A DNA stretch of 8,641 bases from DATDYW01 sp036516995 (GCA_036516995.1 DATDYW010000063.1:1-8641), one strand, 5' to 3'. Positions 1 to 4,941 are shown, counted from the first letter of the stretch. The notes: a model not told the origin generated them from the sequence alone. Numbers and translations are program-made.

Positions 1-1
1 C

Positions 2-70
2 CCGGCCGAGGTGGCCCGCGACGCGCTCGGGCACCGCGTCGTGCGCCTCGACGAGCTCGCCGCGCCCTAG
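2..70 (+). CDS. C-terminal end of an unidentified protein (partial, cut by window edge)
   Basis: One frame is open from the left edge to a TAG at 68-70 and encodes 22 residues ending RVVRLDELAAP. The codons are rich in G/C at the third position, like the confirmed genes nearby. The stop lies one base before the ATG of the next gene, a spacing typical of co-transcribed, translationally coupled genes. Too little is present to name a family. It could be spurious, but the tight junction with the downstream start makes a real upstream gene likely. Confidence 0.5.
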   Translation, partial: PAEVARDALGHRVVRLDELAAP

Positions 71-71
71 G

Positions 72-716
72 ATGCGCCGCGCGAAGCCAACGCTCGGACT
101 CTCCCGCGCGGAGCTCGCCACGCTCCGCCGCCTCTCAACGCCAATTAAAATTCAAGACTTCCTCGACCGCCTGCCGACGAACTTCGAGCGGCGCGGCGAG
201 ACCATAATGTCGCCGCGGCGGGTGCTGCGAGAGAGGAAGGCGCACTGCATCGAGGGCGCGATGCTCGCGGCTGCTGCCCTTTGGGTGAATGGGGAGAAGC
301 CGTTACTTTTGGATCTTAAGGGTGCTTCGTGGGACGAGGATCACGTTGTTGCGCTGTATCGCCGTGGTGGTAGGTGGGGCGCCATCAGCAAGACGAACCA
401 CGCGACGCTGCGCTTCCGCGACCCGATTTACAAATCCGTCCGCGAGCTGGCCGCCTCGTACTTCCACGAGTACTTCTCCAACGCGCTGCTCAGGAAGTCG
501 CTGCGCAGCTACGCCGGGCCGTTCGATATGCGGCGGCTCGGGCGTCGGTGGCTGACGGCGGAAAAAGATTTGTGGGGCGTCGACCGCGCCCTCGGCGTCG
601 CGCGCCACTCCGCAATCTTTCCGAGGGGGAGCGAGCGCTTCCTGCGCCGGCCCGACGCGATGGAGCGGAGAGCGGGGAAGCTCGCGGAGTGGCGCGCCGA
701 CGGGCGGCGGGCGTAG
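72..716 (+). CDS. Transglutaminase-like (papain-fold) hypothetical protein
   Basis: This 214-aa protein has no signal peptide or membrane segment, so it is probably cytosolic. The layout suggests a transglutaminase-like cysteine-protease fold: C59 at the head of a helix (KAHCIEGAMLAAAAL), H91 in a strand (DEDHVVALYR), and a possible third catalytic residue at N109 or D117 (SKTNHATLRFRDPIY). The segment around 100-135 (WGAISKTNH, RFRDPIYKSVREL, SYFHEYF) resembles, from memory, a conserved block in a family of uncharacterised bacterial proteins. The C-terminal 60 residues are Arg-rich and less distinctive. The ATG follows the previous stop by one base with no clear Shine-Dalgarno, so translation may depend on coupling. 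The substrate is unknown; the fold assignment rests on motif order alone. Confidence 0.72.
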   Translation: MRRAKPTLGLSRAELATLRRLSTPIKIQDFLDRLPTNFERRGETIMSPRRVLRERKAHCIEGAMLAAAALWVNGEKPLLLDLKGASWDEDHVVALYRRGGRWGAISKTNHATLRFRDPIYKSVRELAASYFHEYFSNALLRKSLRSYAGPFDMRRLGRRWLTAEKDLWGVDRALGVARHSAIFPRGSERFLRRPDAMERRAGKLAEWRADGRRA

Positions 717-720
717 CGAG

Positions 721-744
721 AGGAAAAGCCGCCCGGGCGGGCAG
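721..744 (-). terminator. Intrinsic terminator of the 745-981 minus-strand gene
   Basis: Read on the minus strand, a very GC-rich hairpin (palindrome CCGCCCGGGCGG at 729-740) directly follows the TAG of the small cysteine-rich gene. It leads into CTTTTCCTCTC. The tail resembles those of the other terminators in this window. On the plus strand no U-tract follows the hairpin, so it probably acts mainly on the minus strand. Confidence 0.6.
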
Positions 745-981
745 CTACTTCGGCGAGCAAGCTTCGGCTCCCGCCCTTCTCTCGAGCGCGCGCCGCCGCT
801 TGGCCGCTCGCCGCGCCGCCGCAACCGGAGGCCGGAAGCCGGTCAGCCGGCACCGCTGGGGCGAGCGCCTGTACCCGCACTTCACCCTGGTGAAATCGTC
901 CTCGTTCAGGAGGCTGGCGTCTCTGTGGGTGGCCTTGGGCCAGCCGCACATTGCGCACAAACATAAGTACTCATCTGCCAT
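745..981 (-). CDS. Small cysteine-rich, putative zinc-binding protein
   Basis: A 78-aa frame starts at ATG 981 and stops at TAG 745. The N-terminal half looks like a real protein: C7, C9 and C12 (YLCLCAMCGWPK) are followed by H19 and then C35 and C44, spaced like a small zinc ribbon or knuckle. After about residue 50 it becomes Arg/Ala-rich with no visible motif. Three signals support it: a -10-like TAGCAT eight bases before the ATG (leaderless spacing), a GC hairpin with a U-rich tail at its stop, and a position that otherwise would be a 334-base gap between plus-strand genes. It is divergent from the PEBP gene and shares a 59-bp promoter region with it. I do not recognise the family; zinc binding is inferred from the cysteine pattern. 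Confidence 0.55.
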   Translation of the reverse strand: MADEYLCLCAMCGWPKATHRDASLLNEDDFTRVKCGYRRSPQRCRLTGFRPPVAAARRAAKRRRALERRAGAEACSPK

Positions 982-1018
982 TTGCCACGATGCTATGCCG
1001 TCGCGCGCGGCGTGGCAA
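982..1018. repeat. 8-bp inverted repeat in the divergent promoter region
   Basis: TTGCCACG at 982-989 is repeated inverted as CGTGGCAA at 1011-1018, with 21 bp between the arms. The left arm touches the ATG of the minus-strand gene (981). The right arm ends 7 bp before the plus-strand -10 of the PEBP gene. This symmetric placement between two divergent starts suits an operator that controls both genes, though chance is possible for an 8-bp repeat. Confidence 0.4.
990..995 (-). promoter_or_regulatory. -10-like element of the small cysteine-rich gene
   Basis: On the minus strand TAGCAT (4 of 6 matches to TATAAT) lies eight bases before the ATG at 981. Transcription would then start at or next to the start codon. 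No convincing -35 hexamer is visible. Confidence 0.35.
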
Positions 1019-1025
1019 GACGGCG

Positions 1026-1031
1026 TACAAT
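1026..1031 (+). promoter_or_regulatory. -10 element of the PEBP gene, leaderless spacing
   Basis: TACAAT (5 of 6 matches to TATAAT) lies nine bases before the ATG at 1041 and predicts an mRNA that begins at or within a few bases of the start codon. No Shine-Dalgarno lies between. No good -35 was found; the inverted repeat at 982-1018 lies just upstream. Confidence 0.5.
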
Positions 1032-1040
1032 GGGTCGCCT

Positions 1041-1508
1041 ATGGAACCGATGGCAGCTCGCACCGGGATGGAAATTTCGAGCGCCGCGTTTCCCGACGGC
1101 GGGGCGATTCCGGTGCGGCACACCTGCGACGCCGAGGGTCTCCTGCCGGCGCTGCACATCTCCGGCGTGCCCGCCGAGGCGAAATCGCTGACCCTCATCG
1201 TGGACGATCCCGACTCGCCGAACGGAACCTGGGTGCACTGGCTGCGGTTCAACGTTGACCCGTCGATCAAGGAAATCGCCGAAGGCGGCGATGTGGAGGG
1301 AGGGATGGGGAAGAACACCGCCTCGTCGCTCGGCTGGCAGGCCCCGTGCCCGCAGACGGGCGAGCACCGCTACTACTTCAAGCTCTACGCGCTCTCGTCT
1401 AAGCTCGATTTACCAGACGGAGTGACCGCCGAGGACGTTGAGCGGGCGATGGACGGTCGCATCCTCGCCAAAGCCTCGTTTATGGGTCGCCACCGCCGCT
1501 CTACGTAA
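1041..1508 (+). CDS. YbhB/YbcL family Raf kinase inhibitor-like (PEBP) protein
   Basis: A 155-aa phosphatidylethanolamine-binding-protein fold, full length for the bacterial YbhB type. Visible signatures are IPVRHTCDAEG (23-33, the family TCDG..P element), LIVDDPDSPNGTWVHW (52-67, the ligand-pocket DxDxP and HW motif) and APCPQTGEHRYYFKLYAL (101-118, the PCP and HRY motif). It ends in an AMDGRILAKASFMG helix. There is no signal peptide, so it is cytosolic. Its biochemical role in bacteria is unsettled; PEBP proteins bind anionic ligands. I chose ATG 1041 because TACAAT sits nine bases before it; an upstream in-frame start at 951 would run through the divergent promoter. ATG 1050 and 1068 are alternatives. 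A 14-bp inverted repeat overlaps the stop codon, and a DUF167 gene follows 38 bp on. Confidence 0.93.
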   Translation: MEPMAARTGMEISSAAFPDGGAIPVRHTCDAEGLLPALHISGVPAEAKSLTLIVDDPDSPNGTWVHWLRFNVDPSIKEIAEGGDVEGGMGKNTASSLGWQAPCPQTGEHRYYFKLYALSSKLDLPDGVTAEDVERAMDGRILAKASFMGRHRRST

Positions 1509-1534
1509 TCAGACCACCTAGTCTGATTACGTAG
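1501..1534. repeat. Perfect 14-bp inverted repeat over the PEBP stop codon
   Basis: CTACGTAATCAGAC (1501-1514) and GTCTGATTACGTAG (1521-1534) are exact inverted complements around the 6-nt loop CACCTA. The TAA of the PEBP gene (1506-1508) is inside the left arm. The RNA would form a strong stem-loop, but no U-tract follows on either strand (GTTAGAAATT on plus), so it is not a standard intrinsic terminator. It may be a processing or attenuation hairpin, a U-tract-less terminator, or a dimeric protein's binding site just before the next gene. Confidence 0.75.
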
Positions 1535-1546
1535 GTTAGAAATTCT

Positions 1547-1771
1547 GTGTACATCAAAGTGCGCGTGCTGACGGCGCAGCGGAAAGAGGGCGTCGCGGAG
1601 GGGAAGAAGCCGAGCGATCTGGTTGTTTCTGTGCGCGAAAAGCCGGAAAAGGGTGCCGCCAACCGCCGCGTGCTGCAGCTCCTGCGCGGGCATTTCGGCA
1701 ACCCCGAGGGCGGGGTGAAAATTGTGGCCGGGCACACCTCGCCGTCGAAGGTGGTGCGGGTGGGACGGTAG
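1547..1771 (+). CDS. DUF167 / YggU family protein
   Basis: A 74-aa protein, somewhat shorter than the roughly 95 residues of E. coli YggU. It shows the family pattern: an opening beta strand MYIKVRVLTA, then VVSVREKPEKGAANRRVLQLL (26-46), the hallmark KPEKGKAN-like segment leading into a helix, and finally VKIVAGHTSPSKVVRVG (57-73). The family is widespread and cytosolic, and its function is not established. GTG at 1547 is chosen because MYIKVRV is the usual start of the family. No Shine-Dalgarno is seen. The 14-bp inverted repeat ends 12 bp upstream, so the gene is either co-transcribed with the PEBP gene through that hairpin or starts from a weak TAGGTT or TAGAAA box. Confidence 0.88.
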   Translation: MYIKVRVLTAQRKEGVAEGKKPSDLVVSVREKPEKGAANRRVLQLLRGHFGNPEGGVKIVAGHTSPSKVVRVGR

Positions 1772-1800
1772 TTGACTGCAGAGTCCGGAGCTGGTAGCAA
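1772..1800 (+). promoter_or_regulatory. Promoter of the 65-aa orphan gene
   Basis: TTGACT (1772-1777, 5 of 6 to TTGACA), a 17-bp spacer, and TGGTAGCAA (1792-1800), an extended -10 with TAGCAA as hexamer. It begins directly after the DUF167 stop. Seven bases separate the hexamer from ATG 1808, giving leaderless spacing. AAGGAGG at 1799-1805 overlaps the -10 and could instead act as a Shine-Dalgarno if transcription comes from upstream. Confidence 0.45.
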
Positions 1801-1807
1801 GGAGGAA

Positions 1808-2005
1808 ATGGATGAATTCGATCCGACCGAAAAAGAGTTTGCCGCGCTTGACAGAGCAGCAAGGCGAGAGGGTGCCCCGCTTGGGAGGTGTCTTCACGGG
1901 GTTGGGAGCGGGCTGGCCAGCGTTTTTGCCGCCGTCCGTCGCCGTCTCGTCCCGGGTTCCGTGAAGGCTGCGCGTGAACCTGCGGATAAATGCAAACCAA
2001 ACTGA
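1808..2005 (+). CDS. Small orphan protein, 65 aa
   Basis: No family is recognised. The protein starts MDEFDPTEKEF with an acidic N-terminus, then a basic helix (ALDRAARREG, 13-22), a glycine-rich hydrophobic patch (GVGSGLASVFAAV, 31-43) and a basic tail. There is no clear transmembrane segment. The frame is supported by a terminator hairpin that starts at its TGA (2003-2005) and by a -35/extended -10 pair whose spacing fits ATG 1808. A competing frame starts at ATG 1812, stops at 1962-1964 (50 aa), and has better Shine-Dalgarno spacing (AAGGAGG plus 6 nt against 2 nt). I prefer the longer frame because it runs to the terminator. Codon bias is weaker than in neighbours, so either frame, or neither, could be real. 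Confidence 0.45.
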   Translation: MDEFDPTEKEFAALDRAARREGAPLGRCLHGVGSGLASVFAAVRRRLVPGSVKAAREPADKCKPN

Positions 2006-2031
2006 GCTCGTTCGGCGAGCTTTTCCTTTTC
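2005..2031 (+). terminator. Intrinsic terminator after the 65-aa orphan
   Basis: AGCTCG (2005-2010), loop TTCGG, CGAGCT (2016-2021), followed by TTTTCCTTTTC. The stem is short (6 bp) but perfect, has a UUCG-like loop, and overlaps the last base of the TGA stop. The TTTTCCTTTT tail is identical to the tails of two minus-strand terminators in this window. Confidence 0.75.
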
Positions 2032-2095
2032 TGCCGTAGCGCTAGTGCACCCCGTCGGGAAATATTTTCAAGCGCCGGGCGCCTCATTGGCGGCG

Positions 2096-2101
2096 TAGAA
2101 T
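2096..2101 (+). promoter_or_regulatory. -10-like element upstream of the ribosome hibernation factor gene
   Basis: TAGAAT (5 of 6 to TATAAT) lies 28 bases before the preferred ATG at 2130 and would give a short leader without an evident Shine-Dalgarno. A second candidate, GATAAC at 2115-2120, lies nine bases from the ATG and would make the mRNA leaderless. No good -35 was found for either. Confidence 0.35.
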
Positions 2102-2129
2102 GGAGCCGTTAAGAGATAACCTAAGCACC

Positions 2130-2798
2130 ATGCCAGAGAAGGTGAACCTCACTATCAAGGCGACGAACACCCAGCTGACTCCAGATGTGCGAAGGCTGGT
2201 TGAGCAAAAATTTGGCGGGCTGGCGAAGTTCGTTCGGCCGCACCGCGACCAGGAGATTCGCCTCGCGGCTGAAGTTGGGCGCAAAAACAAGGCCCAGGCG
2301 AAAGGCTCGGATTCCTTTTTTGCAGAGCTAAACATTGTTGCCGGAGGGCAGCGTCACCGCGCCGTGGCGGCGGCGCCCGACCTGCGCATCGCGATCGACC
2401 AGGTGAAGCGCGAAATGACCGCCCACCTCTCGCGGCTGCACGAGAAGGGGAAGGACAGCTTCGAGAAGGGCGCCCGAATCATCAAGGACGTGCTGCACGC
2501 GGATCTCGCGCCGGAGAGCGAGCTCGACGCGATGGTTGAGGAGGAGGCGGCGAAGATTCTGGCGACGCCTTCGCCGACGCGCCGCCTGCGCGTGACGACG
2601 GGGCACGTAGCGACGAAGCTGAAGCTGAAGCTGAAGCAGAAGCAGAAAAAGAAGCCGGCGGCTGAATCTAGGAAACCTGCCCCGAAGGCCGCGACGAAGG
2701 GCCGGAAGCGCGGCACGAAGAACACGCGCGGCGCCAAGAACCGTCCACCGCCGCCGTGGCGAACGGGGAGCCCGCGGGTAACTAGGAGACGCTGGTAG
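2130..2798 (+). CDS. hpf: Ribosome hibernation-promoting factor (HPF/RaiA family) with basic C-terminal tail
   Basis: A 222-aa protein. Residues 4-112 form the HPF/S30AE domain: KVNLTIKATNTQLTPDVRRL opens with the beta strand and helix typical of the family, and a second helix follows at AIDQVKREMTAHLSRLHEK (88-106). Such proteins bind the 30S decoding region and silence ribosomes in stress or stationary phase. The roughly 60-residue dimerisation domain of long HPFs is not recognisable. Instead there is an acidic linker (about 118-143) and a highly basic tail (about 150-222) with KLKLKLKQKQKKK and several K/R clusters, which may bind rRNA. ATG 2130 is chosen over ATG 2100 because the latter overlaps the TAGAAT box and adds ten atypical residues. 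The gene converges on fmt with a 9-bp gap and no visible terminator. Confidence 0.85.
   Translation: MPEKVNLTIKATNTQLTPDVRRLVEQKFGGLAKFVRPHRDQEIRLAAEVGRKNKAQAKGSDSFFAELNIVAGGQRHRAVAAAPDLRIAIDQVKREMTAHLSRLHEKGKDSFEKGARIIKDVLHADLAPESELDAMVEEEAAKILATPSPTRRLRVTTGHVATKLKLKLKQKQKKKPAAESRKPAPKAATKGRKRGTKNTRGAKNRPPPPWRTGSPRVTRRRW
2615..2644 (+). repeat. Hexanucleotide tandem repeat in the hpf tail
   Basis: Three GAAGCT units are followed by two GAAGCA units in frame, encoding alternating lysine with leucine or glutamine (KLKLKLKQKQ). Such a repeat can change length by slippage without shifting the reading frame, so tail length may vary between strains. Confidence 0.7.
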
Positions 2799-2807
2799 TT
2801 CACAAAT

Positions 2808-3683
2808 CTATTTCAAGAAGCCGTTTTGAAAAGATGCGTAGTCCATTTCGCCGTGACCCTCGGGGGTGACGCGCCCGAAGACGCAGCGCTGATTTTCCGC
2901 ATCCCAACGCGCAGCGGTGACCTTCACGCGCACCATCTTGCCGCCGTGCTCGACGGTGAAGAAGGCGCTAGGCCACGGGCTCATTGCCTGCACGCGGAGG
3001 AACTTCTCGCGCTCGGTTTTGGCGAGCGAGAGGTCGCCATCCTGTCTTTCAAGTTTCTTGGTGTAGGTTGCCGCGGACTCGTCCTGCGGCGTTGCTTCGA
3101 TTTTGCCCGCAATCCATTTCGGCAGCAGCTCCGCGAGCAGCTCGCCGCCAACCGTCGCCAGCTTCGCCTCAATCTCCGGCCGGGTCGGCCACTCGTCAAA
3201 GGAGATACCGGCGCGGCCGAGGATCGGGCCGTGGTCCATCTTCTCGTCCATCAGTATCACCGTGACGCCCGTCTCGCGCTCGTCGGCGAGCACCGTGGCT
3301 TCGATGGGTGCCGCGCCGCGGTGCCTGGGCAGCAGCGATGGGTGGACGTTGAGCGAGCCGCAGCGCGGCACCTCGAGCACGCTCCTCGGAACAATTTTGC
3401 CGTACGAGGCGACGGCGAAGCAGTCCCAGGGCCCGGCGGAGGCGAGCGCGGCGGCGAAAGCCTCGTCGAGCTTCTCCGGCTGCAGCAGGGCAACGCCCCG
3501 CGCCTTTGCCCAGACTTTCGCTGCGGGTTCTGTGAGCGCGAGGCCACGCCCCGCCGGTCGATCGGGCGCCGTGACCACGAGCGCCGGCGGGAGGCCACGC
3601 GCCGCGAGCGCCTCGAGCACGCCGACGCTGAAGGCGTCGGTGCCGAAGAAAGCGAAGCGCGGGACGCTACTTTTTTCCGGCAT
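2808..3683 (-). CDS. fmt: Methionyl-tRNA formyltransferase
   Basis: A 291-aa enzyme, slightly shorter than E. coli Fmt (about 315). It transfers a formyl group from 10-formyltetrahydrofolate to Met-tRNAfMet in the cytosol. The N-terminal Rossmann-type domain shows FFGTDAF (12-18), SYGKIVP (93-99), SLNVHPSLLPRHRG (110-123) with catalytic N112 and H114, and LMDEKMDHGPI (144-154) with catalytic D150; the usual Thr after this Asp is His. The C-terminal OB-like domain begins near QDGDLSLAKTEREKFLRVQAM and carries WPSAFFTV. ATG 3683 lies within the end of def, so the stop of def (3667-3669) overlaps it by 17 nt and the two are translationally coupled in the common def-fmt order. It converges with hpf. 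Confidence 0.96.
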   Translation of the reverse strand: MPEKSSVPRFAFFGTDAFSVGVLEALAARGLPPALVVTAPDRPAGRGLALTEPAAKVWAKARGVALLQPEKLDEAFAAALASAGPWDCFAVASYGKIVPRSVLEVPRCGSLNVHPSLLPRHRGAAPIEATVLADERETGVTVILMDEKMDHGPILGRAGISFDEWPTRPEIEAKLATVGGELLAELLPKWIAGKIEATPQDESAATYTKKLERQDGDLSLAKTEREKFLRVQAMSPWPSAFFTVEHGGKMVRVKVTAARWDAENQRCVFGRVTPEGHGEMDYASFQNGFLK

Positions 3684-4191
3684 TGGGGTGCTCCGGGTCG
3701 AACTCCCAGGTCTCCTTCGCGGAATCCACGAAGAGTTTCCCCTCGAGGTGGTCGGTCTCGTGCTGAAATATTTGCGCCAGGAGCCCGCGGCCGATCACAG
3801 AGAATTCACGGCCATGCTCGTCCGTCGCCTTCACCACCGCGCGGGTGGCGCGGCGCACCCGGCCGTAAATTTTAGGCACCGAAAGGCAACCCTCTTCGAC
3901 GGCCTTCTTATCGAGCGAGCGCTTAACAATGATGGGGTTCACGAACACCAGTTCAGCCGCGCCCGGCGGGAAGAGGGGAACGGCTCGCTCGGAGACGACG
4001 AAGAGCCGCTTGCTGACGCCAACCTGCGGCGCGGCGATAGCGATGCCGTCGTCGCGCGTGGCGAGAGACGCGCGCATCTTCGCGACGAGCTCGAGCAGCG
4101 CCCTGCCGCCAATCTCTCGTACGGAAACAGGCTCCGCCTTTTTCCGGAGCACCGCCGCGGGGGCGACGACTATCTTCGGGGCCTTTAGCAC
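3667..4191 (-). CDS. def: Peptide deformylase
   Basis: A 174-aa metalloenzyme that removes the N-formyl group from nascent proteins, the partner step to Fmt. All three motifs are present: GIAIAAPQVG (49-58), EGCLSVP (100-106) with metal ligand C102, and QHETDHLEG (143-151) with metal ligands H144 and H148 and catalytic E145. Motif 1 is normally GxGxAAPQ; the second Gly is Ala51 here. The start is GTG 4191, giving MLKAPKIVVAPAAVLRKKAEPV, which aligns with the family's VLRKKAKPV region. No Shine-Dalgarno is evident; TAGTCT lies four bases before the GTG but is a weak box. The gene overlaps fmt and is divergent from the 43-aa gene at 4255 across 63 bp. Confidence 0.96.
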   Translation of the reverse strand: MLKAPKIVVAPAAVLRKKAEPVSVREIGGRALLELVAKMRASLATRDDGIAIAAPQVGVSKRLFVVSERAVPLFPPGAAELVFVNPIIVKRSLDKKAVEEGCLSVPKIYGRVRRATRAVVKATDEHGREFSVIGRGLLAQIFQHETDHLEGKLFVDSAKETWEFDPEHPNAGKK

Positions 4192-4239
4192 GACACGAGA
4201 CTACCGCGAGCCGGGTGGATTCGCCAGCGCCCCGCGTGC

Positions 4240-4248
4240 TGCTAGAAT
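4240..4248 (+). promoter_or_regulatory. Extended -10 promoter of the 43-aa basic protein
   Basis: TGCTAGAAT fits the extended -10 pattern TGn plus TATAAT with one mismatch in the hexamer. It ends six bases before the GTG at 4255, so the mRNA probably starts at or very near the start codon. The same TAGAAT hexamer occurs upstream of hpf. Confidence 0.5.
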
Positions 4249-4254
4249 GTGGGC

Positions 4255-4386
4255 GTGTCAAAGAAAGTGAAGGTCACCCGCTCCGCCGTTTCCGGCAAGT
4301 TCATCACCAAGTCGTACCTCAAGGGCCATCCCGCCAAGACGGTAACCCAGACGGTGCGGAAGGTGACGAAGCGGAAGAAGCGGTAG
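4255..4386 (+). CDS. Small basic protein with SAVSGKFITKSY motif, 43 aa
   Basis: GTG 4255 to TAG 4384-4386 encodes 43 residues: MSKKVKVTRSAVSGKFITKS at the N-terminus, then YLKGHPAKTVTQTV and a very basic end, KVTKRKKR. It has 14 lysines or arginines and no acidic residue. From memory, short proteins with the pattern (R)SA.(S/T)G.F(I/V)(T/S)K....HP..TVT.TV occur in many bacteria without assigned function. The strong basic charge suggests nucleic-acid or ribosome binding, which is inference. Support for a real gene: an extended -10 at leaderless spacing, lysine/threonine codons with G/C third bases like its neighbours, and the space it fills between divergent def and convergent NUDIX genes. 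The terminator at 4389-4418 may serve both this gene and the NUDIX gene. Confidence 0.65.
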   Translation: MSKKVKVTRSAVSGKFITKSYLKGHPAKTVTQTVRKVTKRKKR

Positions 4387-4388
4387 CC

Positions 4389-4418
4389 GGAAAAGGAAAA
4401 TCCGCCCGAGGGCGGATT
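4389..4418 (-). terminator. Intrinsic terminator of the priA-NUDIX operon (possibly bidirectional)
   Basis: AATCCGCC (4399-4406), loop CGAG, GGCGGATT (4411-4418) form an 8-bp stem. On the minus strand, just past the NUDIX stop, it is followed by TTTTCCTTTTCC. On the plus strand, two bases of T and then GCTACC follow, so termination of the 43-aa gene here would be weaker. Confidence 0.8.
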
Positions 4419-4419
4419 G

Positions 4420-4926
4420 CTACCAGACCAGGCCCTCCAGGATCACGGCCTCCTGCACCGGCGCATCGACGTTGTCGTCGCCGTCTCGGGTGCACTTCAT
4501 CGTGAACGGCTTGCTGTCGGTCCACCCGCGCGAGGCCCACTCCTGCAGGAACCGTCGGGTGGTTGGGAGTATGTCCCGGTTGAAGACCTCCTCGATTGGT
4601 ACCCAGTGCAGCTCGCCCTCGTTCGAGGTGGGCGGGAGCCCTGCCTCGGCGGTGCCGGTGAATAGCGAGACCAGCCGCTTGCCGTTGATGATGAGTCGGC
4701 CGATGGGTCGCAGCGCCGGCGAGAGCGGAGGATTGGTTTCCTCGCCGAGCTCGCGGCTCGCGCACGCGGCTTCCGTTTCGCCGTCGTCAAACTTGCCGCC
4801 GGGGCCCGTCCATCTGCTCGGCGCGAGCGCGCGGTCCTCGCCGCGGCGCATCATCAAGAGCCGCCTGGGGTGCATTTGGTCGCGGAGGAAGACCGCCGTG
4901 GCCTTGTATTCAAAGTTTTCTAGCAT
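4420..4926 (-). CDS. NUDIX hydrolase (MutT-like)
   Basis: A 168-aa protein of the Nudix superfamily, which hydrolyses a nucleoside diphosphate linked to another group, with Mg2+ held by the Nudix box. The box runs from G44 to about P66: GKFDDGE (44-50), then seven residues, then RELGEET (58-64). It keeps G, E, R-E and E-E; the usual final Gly is Asn65 followed by Pro. RWTGPGGKFDDGE resembles 8-oxo-dGTP and related diphosphatases, but the substrate cannot be set from sequence. Residues 107-113 (HWVPIEE) form the usual post-box strand. The ATG at 4926 lies 15 bp behind the priA stop with only a poor AGGGTGGG-like site, so it is the second gene of a priA operon and ends on the terminator at 4389-4418. 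Confidence 0.9.
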   Translation of the reverse strand: MLENFEYKATAVFLRDQMHPRRLLMMRRGEDRALAPSRWTGPGGKFDDGETEAACASRELGEETNPPLSPALRPIGRLIINGKRLVSLFTGTAEAGLPPTSNEGELHWVPIEEVFNRDILPTTRRFLQEWASRGWTDSKPFTMKCTRDGDDNVDAPVQEAVILEGLVW

Positions 4927-4941
4927 TTGCCGCCCACCCTG

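Noticed and set aside
374..1258. 294-codon plus-strand frame crossing the transglutaminase-like and PEBP genes
   Set aside because: It overlaps the ends of two better supported genes and crosses their promoters and a terminator; no recognisable domain.
2100..2129. In-frame ATG at 2100 as the hpf start
   Set aside because: The ATG overlaps the TAGAAT box and the added residues are unlike the family's short N-terminus; MPEKVNLTIKATN at 2130 fits better.
2811..2831. TTTCAA/TTGAAA inverted repeat at the hpf-fmt junction as a terminator
   Set aside because: The stem is six A/T-rich pairs with no GC clamp and no U-tract, and it lies within the fmt coding end.
2826..3875. Long open frame on the plus strand opposite fmt and def (349 codons)
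   Set aside because: It is antisense to two genes with complete enzyme motifs, has Arg/Gly/His-rich composition typical of a shadow frame in GC-rich DNA, and shows no family features.
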